NCBI RefSeq assembly: GCF_018919145.1 | Contig: NZ_JAHLQJ010000014.1 | Location: 1-64,000 of the forward strand | From: Paenibacillus brevis | GTDB taxonomy: Bacteria; Bacillota; Bacilli; Paenibacillales; Paenibacillaceae | Length of the DNA: 64,000 nucleotides | Direction: 5' to 3' | In this document: piece after piece, positions 59,961 through 64,000 of the stretch | Position numbering within the stretch: the stretch's first letter is position 1 | How the letters are laid out: each line of letters opens with the position of its first letter | Notes under the pieces: generated by a model | Told to the model about the DNA's origin: nothing | The model's database searches: none | What the model saw: only the letters and a program-made list of their open reading frames with translations | Translations under genes and position numbers: made by a program

Positions 59961-60446
59961 TTACGGCATCTCAGTTACTTTGTCTGCAATGGGCGTTCTA
60001 GGCTTCAACGCCGGAATCTCGGCCGGATAACCGACTCCAAGCACGCCGATGACTTCCGCTCCGTCTGCCGCGCCAAGCAGCTCACGGTTTTGCGGCTGAG
60101 CACCGATTGAGCTCCAGAACACACCCGCTCCCGCCTCTTCGGCCAGCAGCATGAAATTCTGGATGAAGCACGACACCGCCATCACGTTCTCGTCTCGCTC
60201 CAACTGCTTGGACGCAGACTTCGAGAGCACCGCAAGTACAATCGGAGCACCGCCCAGATCCGTTTTATGATTCAGCTTGGCCCGGGTCTCCGGACCGAGA
60301 AATAAAATCTCCCAAGGCTCGTTCATTCGATGATTTGGGGCATAGCTGGCCGCTTCCAGCCAATTCATGACGTCATCCCTGTCGATGGTATCCTTCTTGA
60401 AGGATTTGATTGTACGGCGTCGTTGTATCACTTCTTTCATGCTCAT
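59961..60446 (-). CDS. Nitroreductase-family flavoprotein
   Basis: A 161-residue protein of the nitroreductase fold. VIQRRRTIKSF is the FMN-phosphate contact region, APNHRMNEPWEILFLG follows, and VIGVLGVGYPAE lies near the end. It is shorter than the usual ~180-220 residues, as in the compact YdjA-like group. It would use FMN and NAD(P)H to reduce nitro compounds, quinones or enones; the natural substrate is unknown. AGGGGAG precedes the ATG. It lies 27 bp after a GNAT gene. Confidence 0.88.
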   Translation of the reverse strand: MSMKEVIQRRRTIKSFKKDTIDRDDVMNWLEAASYAPNHRMNEPWEILFLGPETRAKLNHKTDLGGAPIVLAVLSKSASKQLERDENVMAVSCFIQNFMLLAEEAGAGVFWSSIGAQPQNRELLGAADGAEVIGVLGVGYPAEIPALKPRTPIADKVTEMP

Positions 60447-60472
60447 ATGCGTATCTCCCCTTTAATCGATAA

Positions 60473-61027
60473 TTATGAACCGATGTAATTCTTGACTTCG
60501 CAGAGCCATACCATGTGTGCAGACTCCGCTCCCCAGTAATCGGGCACGACGGCATACGGCTTGCCAAACTTGTTGAGCCACTTTTGTTGTGCTATGCGAT
60601 ATCCGCTGTCTAGGGAAAACCTCTGGATTCCTTGGCTGGCCATGCGGTTGGCAGCAGCACGGATCAAAACCGAACCGATCCCCTGGCCCTGATATTCCGG
60701 CAATATATAAAGGCTGCCTAATTCACCTACATTCCCCAGAGCATTTCCGGTACAGTTCAGGATATCTTCTCCGCATGGACCATAAGAGATTGTTCCGACT
60801 ATGTTCTCCCCCAGCAGAGCAACCAGAAACCAGCAACTGACCGAGTCCTCCTTCAACAAGCACGCCTGAAGTACCCTTCTCTTCGCGGCAAGCTCATGGG
60901 CTATATCCTCGATGAGATGACCTAGGCCCTCTTGCTCGAAGGCTTCGGGTATGGCTAAATCGAATACACGGCAGGCAAGCTCCGCATCGGACGGCCGCGC
61001 AATCCGAATCGTAATCTCTTTCCCCAC
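60473..61027 (-). CDS. GNAT-family N-acetyltransferase
   Basis: A 184-residue acetyltransferase. It begins ITIRIARPSDAE, typical of GNATs, and the acetyl-CoA-binding motif A is PEYQGQGIGSVLIRAA. GVxSLDSGYRIAQ-like residues and WLNKFGKPY follow. The GTG at 61027 is used because GGAGG lies about six bases upstream, while a nearby ATG is out of frame. The acceptor substrate cannot be predicted. It may be cotranscribed with the nitroreductase gene. Confidence 0.88.
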   Translation of the reverse strand: MGKEITIRIARPSDAELACRVFDLAIPEAFEQEGLGHLIEDIAHELAAKRRVLQACLLKEDSVSCWFLVALLGENIVGTISYGPCGEDILNCTGNALGNVGELGSLYILPEYQGQGIGSVLIRAAANRMASQGIQRFSLDSGYRIAQQKWLNKFGKPYAVVPDYWGAESAHMVWLCEVKNYIGS

Positions 61028-61100
61028 ATGAAACCTCCTCCTTGGTCACAACTCTACCACAATTAAAACCTATGCATCAATTTGCAATTGAATTATAGCA

Positions 61101-61140
61101 ACAAAAAGCCGCCATTCGGTCATAATCCGAATGGCGGCTT
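61101..61140 (-). terminator. Rho-independent terminator of cueP-like gene
   Basis: AAGCCGCCATTCGG and CCGAATGGCGGCTT form a 14-bp perfect stem with a short loop, followed by TTTTTG on the minus strand. Confidence 0.92.
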
Positions 61141-61146
61141 CTCCGC

Positions 61147-61686
61147 TTACGAAAGCTGCATAGTCGAAATACAAGTATTGTCCCCTTCAAAGGTTGAGAT
61201 TTCTTCCTTGCCGGATTTATCGCCTTGCCCGATCTCCACCTCATACTTACGATCGCGCGGCAGCCAAATATCAATAAACCCATTATTATGAGCCTGCAGC
61301 GTGTCATCAATAATGACATTCCCGTCCTGATCCGTCACCTTGACTTCGAAGGATTCGCTGCTCATTTCCCCTTGACAGCCCGTCAGACTATGAATCGCAC
61401 AGGGATGCGTCTCGTTAATGTAAGGTGCGATGGAGACAAAGAACTCGTCCTTAGGCAATTCATAAGTAGTCTTTGACTGATCCAAATTCGTTACGATTAG
61501 CTGATGGGAAGTGATAGATGCACCTTCGGCAGACAGCTTGTCCGTACTAAGATCATTCACCATTTGCTTGACCTCTTCAGCGGATTGAGCAGTCCCGCCC
61601 TTGCCCTGCTTCCCGTCGGTACAGCCAGATAGCAGCACACTTACCGAAGCGATCAATAACAGCCAGACCATATATTTATTTCTCAT
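61147..61686 (-). CDS. CueP-family metal-binding lipoprotein
   Basis: A 179-residue lipoprotein with signal peptide and lipobox LLSGC (Cys22). The mature part shows the CueP pattern: ISPYI-type FVSIAPYINETHPCAIHSLT, GCQGEM and the C-terminal GDNTCISTMQL. The three conserved cysteines would bind copper, as in Salmonella CueP, which stores periplasmic copper and supplies it to superoxide dismutase. In a Gram-positive cell it would sit on the outer membrane face. The gene stands alone with its own terminator. Copper specificity is inferred from the family. Confidence 0.88.
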   Translation of the reverse strand: MRNKYMVWLLLIASVSVLLSGCTDGKQGKGGTAQSAEEVKQMVNDLSTDKLSAEGASITSHQLIVTNLDQSKTTYELPKDEFFVSIAPYINETHPCAIHSLTGCQGEMSSESFEVKVTDQDGNVIIDDTLQAHNNGFIDIWLPRDRKYEVEIGQGDKSGKEEISTFEGDNTCISTMQLS

Positions 61687-61773
61687 CGTTTACCTCCATC
61701 TTATCCAGGCTCAATTCTTACCCGCCATCATCATATCAGGCTCGCCTCCCGGAAGCAATAAAACATGTCATAG

Positions 61774-61796
61774 AAAAAGACGCCCCGAAGGGCGCC
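61774..61796 (-). terminator. Rho-independent terminator of asd
   Basis: GGCGCCC, TTCG tetraloop and GGGCGTC (minus strand) followed by TTTTT. Confidence 0.88.
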
Positions 61797-61816
61797 GCAC
61801 ATCTTGCCTGCAAATC

Positions 61817-62902
61817 TTACTTAGGTTGGATATAACCTTCTGCCTTCAACAGCTCCGCGATCAGCACGGCTCCGCCGGCTGCACCGCGCAGAGTGTTGTG
61901 TGACAATCCTACAAATTTGAAGTCATAGAGCGAATCCTCACGCAGACGGCCGACCGAAACTCCCATTCCGCCTTCGATATCCCGGTCCAGCTTCGTCTGC
62001 GGCCGATTATCCTCTTCAAAATAAGTGATGAACTGCTTCGGCGCGCTTGGCAGTCCCAGCTCCTGCGGACGACCGGAAAATTGCTTCCATCGTGCAAGAA
62101 TCTCTTCCTTCGATGGCTTGTTGTCAAAGGAAACAAAGACCGTTGCCAAGTGCCCGTCCGTTACCGGAACCCGAATACATTGAGTCGTAATGAGCGGGGA
62201 TTCCGTCTTGATAATCTGGCCGTTCTCCACCGATCCCCAGATCCGCAGCGGCTCCTGCTCACTCTTCTCTTCTTCGCCGCCAATGTATGGAATCACGTTG
62301 TCCAGCATTTCAGGCCAATCCGTAAAATTCTTTCCTGCTCCGGAAATGGCTTGATAGGTCGAGGCTACCACATGCCGCGGCTTGAAATCCAGCAGAGCAT
62401 GAAGTGCCGGCACATAGCTCTGGATCGAACAGTTCGGCTTAACCGCAATAAAGCCTCTCTCCGTGCCGAGACGTTTTCTTTGCGCCGCGATAACTTCGAT
62501 ATGCCCCGGGTTGACTTCCGGAATCACCATTGGTACGTCCGGTGTCCAGCGATGAGCGGAGTTATTGGAAATAACCGGCGTACCCGTCTTCGCGTATGCC
62601 TCCTCAAGCGCTTGAATCTCATTCTTCTTCATGTCTACTGCGCAGAAGATGAAGTCAACGTCTTTTGCGACCTTCTCCACCTCGGAAGCATCCTGAACGA
62701 CAATCTTTTTCACGCCCTCCGGAATGTCTCCCTCCAGCTTCCATCTTCCCTGAACCGCTTCTTCATAGGTCTTCCCTGCGGAATTGGCGCTGGCTGCGAT
62801 CCCGGTTACCTCGAACCATGGATGGTTCTCCAGCAGTTGGACAAAGCGCTGGCCCACCATTCCTGTTCCGCCGACAATACCTGCTCTTAATCTTTGTGCC
62901 AT
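61817..62902 (-). CDS. asd: Aspartate-semialdehyde dehydrogenase, archaeal/fungal-like type
   Basis: A 361-residue enzyme that reduces L-4-aspartyl phosphate with NADPH, the branch-point step to lysine, diaminopimelate, methionine and threonine. The NADP loop is IVGGTGMVGQRF, the active-site Cys158 is in KPNCSIQSYVPAL and the catalytic His is in VPVTDGHLATV. SNNSAHRW, NCSIQ and the overall length match the archaeal/fungal-like class rather than the classical Gram-positive Asd. A T-box leader on the same strand lies just upstream, so expression should respond to an uncharged tRNA. It is monocistronic with its own terminator. Confidence 0.93.
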   Translation of the reverse strand: MAQRLRAGIVGGTGMVGQRFVQLLENHPWFEVTGIAASANSAGKTYEEAVQGRWKLEGDIPEGVKKIVVQDASEVEKVAKDVDFIFCAVDMKKNEIQALEEAYAKTGTPVISNNSAHRWTPDVPMVIPEVNPGHIEVIAAQRKRLGTERGFIAVKPNCSIQSYVPALHALLDFKPRHVVASTYQAISGAGKNFTDWPEMLDNVIPYIGGEEEKSEQEPLRIWGSVENGQIIKTESPLITTQCIRVPVTDGHLATVFVSFDNKPSKEEILARWKQFSGRPQELGLPSAPKQFITYFEEDNRPQTKLDRDIEGGMGVSVGRLREDSLYDFKFVGLSHNTLRGAAGGAVLIAELLKAEGYIQPK

Positions 62903-62982
62903 CGTATATTCAGATCCCTTCTCTTTATATGATGTGGAATGATTTGATAATAACGTATGTCAGTACAGCCTCTTAATGTAAC

Positions 62983-63273
62983 AAAAAAATCCCACCCCCA
63001 AGACTACGTAGTCCTAGGGACGAGATTGCTTCTCGTGGTACCACCCTACATTTACTAATACGTCGCCGCACCAGCCTCTTCAAGTACGGCGCTGCCTTGG
63101 GCAGGCGCGTATACTCTAGCTCTGTAACAGGAGCTCCTGTCGTGCCATCTCCAGTGGATCAAGGTTCCGGCGCGCTGCTCGGAGTCTTTCTTCAATGAAC
63201 GCTTCCTTACTCCCTTTCAGCAACCGGGAGCTCTCTGTGAAGGATCGCCGTCATTTACTTCTCTCGTCATCGC
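62983..63273 (-). promoter_or_regulatory. T-box leader (tRNA-sensing riboswitch) upstream of asd
   Basis: Read leftwards, AGGGTGGTACCACG (63034-63047) matches the T-box sequence. It is preceded by ~220 bases that can form a stem I (AGAAGTAAATGA pairing region, apical CTCCC/GGGAG) and followed by a terminator stem (CTAGGACTAC with GTAGTCTTGG) and TTTTTTT (62983-62989). In the family, uncharged tRNA stabilises the antiterminator and permits transcription. The specifier loop is probably near GAAGAAAGACTC on the 3' side of stem I (about 63184-63197), but I could not fix which codon it presents. Confidence 0.88.
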
Positions 63274-63366
63274 ATTTGATATTGTAGCTATATTATCAAA
63301 TAATCGGCGCAAGATAAACCCCAAATTTATTGGAGGTTGTTCAAAAAATCACCTTTTGAACTCGTA

Positions 63367-64000
63367 CTAATATAACGTCCGCCACAAATAAAATGTCGCA
63401 TAAGCTTCCCAGCCTTGCCAGCTGTTGAACATTTCCCTCAGCATGCCAAGTGACGGCTTCTCCTCCAAGCTTAGAAGGTTCTTGACGGCATTATGAAGAC
63501 CGACATCTCCGATGGGAAAAGCTGCAGGATCGCCCAAGCAGCGCATCCTGACATAATGGGCCGTCCAGGGACCGATGCCGCGAATCGAGACCAGCCGCTC
63601 CTCCATGGCATCAAAGCTATCCATAGCCAGCAGCCCCTCCCGGGACAATTCGCCCGCCGCCATCAGTCTAGCCACTTCCAGAATTGTCGCGCTTTTCATT
63701 CGGCTCAGCTTCAATGCTCCGAGCTCGTCGGCACTCACCGCCAGCATTTGTTCCGGTGAAGGAAAGCGCCGGTATGCGGTCCCCTGCCATTGCACGGAAT
63801 CGCCGTACGCGGATGTCAAACGCTCCTTTAAGGTATAGGCAAAGGCCAGATTCACCTGTTGTCCGAGAATCGCCCAGCAAAGTGCTTCAAACAGATCGGG
63901 AATACCCATAAGTCGGAGTCCGTTCAATTTCTGAACTACGCCAGCCAGCCTTTCGTCACCTGATGCTAGTCTATAGAACGGAGCCAGATCCCGGTTCAAA
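63367..64000 (-). CDS. alkA: DNA-3-methyladenine glycosylase (AlkA-type), C-terminal part
   Basis: At least 210 residues of a helix-hairpin-helix GPD-type DNA glycosylase. The frame runs off the right edge, so the N-terminus is missing. EALCWAILGQQVNLAFAYTL is the family start of the catalytic domain. SIRGIGPWTAHYVRMRCLG is the hairpin region, and the catalytic Asp lies in FPIGDVGL. It removes alkylated purines in base excision repair. The C-terminal WQGWEAYATFYLWR is typical of AlkA. Confidence 0.9.
   Translation of the reverse strand, partial: LNRDLAPFYRLASGDERLAGVVQKLNGLRLMGIPDLFEALCWAILGQQVNLAFAYTLKERLTSAYGDSVQWQGTAYRRFPSPEQMLAVSADELGALKLSRMKSATILEVARLMAAGELSREGLLAMDSFDAMEERLVSIRGIGPWTAHYVRMRCLGDPAAFPIGDVGLHNAVKNLLSLEEKPSLGMLREMFNSWQGWEAYATFYLWRTLY

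Noticed and set aside
1-64000. tRNA, rRNA, CRISPR arrays, intact insertion sequences, and complete prophage or conjugative modules.
   Set aside because: None was recognised on reading both strands; short RNA genes with little sequence signature could still be missed by eye.

Overview
The window looks like a chromosomal segment of a Paenibacillus-type, endospore-former-class Firmicute. The support is indirect: moderate GC, strong AGGAGG-type ribosome binding sites, Bacillus/Paenibacillus-like gene families (YwiC, a BmrCD-like ABC pair, an Erm(D)-like methylase, NarGHJI with a three-gene Nre-like sensory locus, a secreted protein with copper-amine-oxidase-N-type domains), and a T-box leader. 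I saw no rRNA or tRNA genes, CRISPR array, prophage or intact insertion sequence.

Layout. 0-2.4 kb: an MmyB-type HTH regulator divergent from a FabF-like ketoacyl synthase. 2.4-8.0 kb: a NarL-family two-component pair and a nosD-nosL-nosY-nosF-tlpA operon, with no nosZ in view. 8.2-9.2 kb: a secreted protein. 9.4-14.6 kb: a UvrA-like DrrC-type ATPase, a DrrAB-type ABC exporter and a divergent TetR regulator with a clear palindromic operator. 14.6-20.0 kb: an OmpR-type two-component system and a heterodimeric MDR ABC exporter. 20-22.4 kb: a Xer-like recombinase and an AI-2E family permease. 22.5-27.7 kb: an Erm methylase preceded by a leader peptide ending in Arg-Ile-Arg, an MMPL exporter, and a TetR regulator with twin operators. 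28.1-29.1 kb: a gene-poor kilobase bounded by two long palindromic repeats. 29.2-31.6 kb: a membrane phosphoesterase, a beta-lactamase-fold remnant and a ZIP metal transporter.

31.7-50.4 kb is one co-oriented (minus strand) nitrate-respiration island. It holds an Nre-like sensor kinase, response regulator and GAF protein; a NarK transporter carrying a C-terminal PAS domain; mobB; narGHJI; and, in the same direction with short gaps or overlaps, mobA-moeB-moaD-moaC-moaE-moaA-modA-modB-ywiC. The enzyme, its cofactor pathway and molybdate uptake are therefore probably co-expressed. A shared inverted-repeat element lies at almost the same distance from the predicted -10 boxes of narG and narK, and an Fnr-like box precedes the kinase gene. 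A second inverted pair of the same palindromic repeats sits between narK and mobB.

50.5-57.6 kb is a compact malonate decarboxylase operon (mdcH-A-B-C-DE-G, with D and E fused) divergent from a LysR regulator. 57.6-59.9 kb holds an SDR protein with a C-terminal zinc-ribbon-like tail and a divergent TetR regulator. The right end carries a nitroreductase, a GNAT acetyltransferase, a CueP-like lipoprotein, aspartate-semialdehyde dehydrogenase under a T-box leader, and the C-terminal part of an AlkA-type glycosylase cut by the window edge. All functional statements come from reading sequence and motifs by eye; no database search was run.
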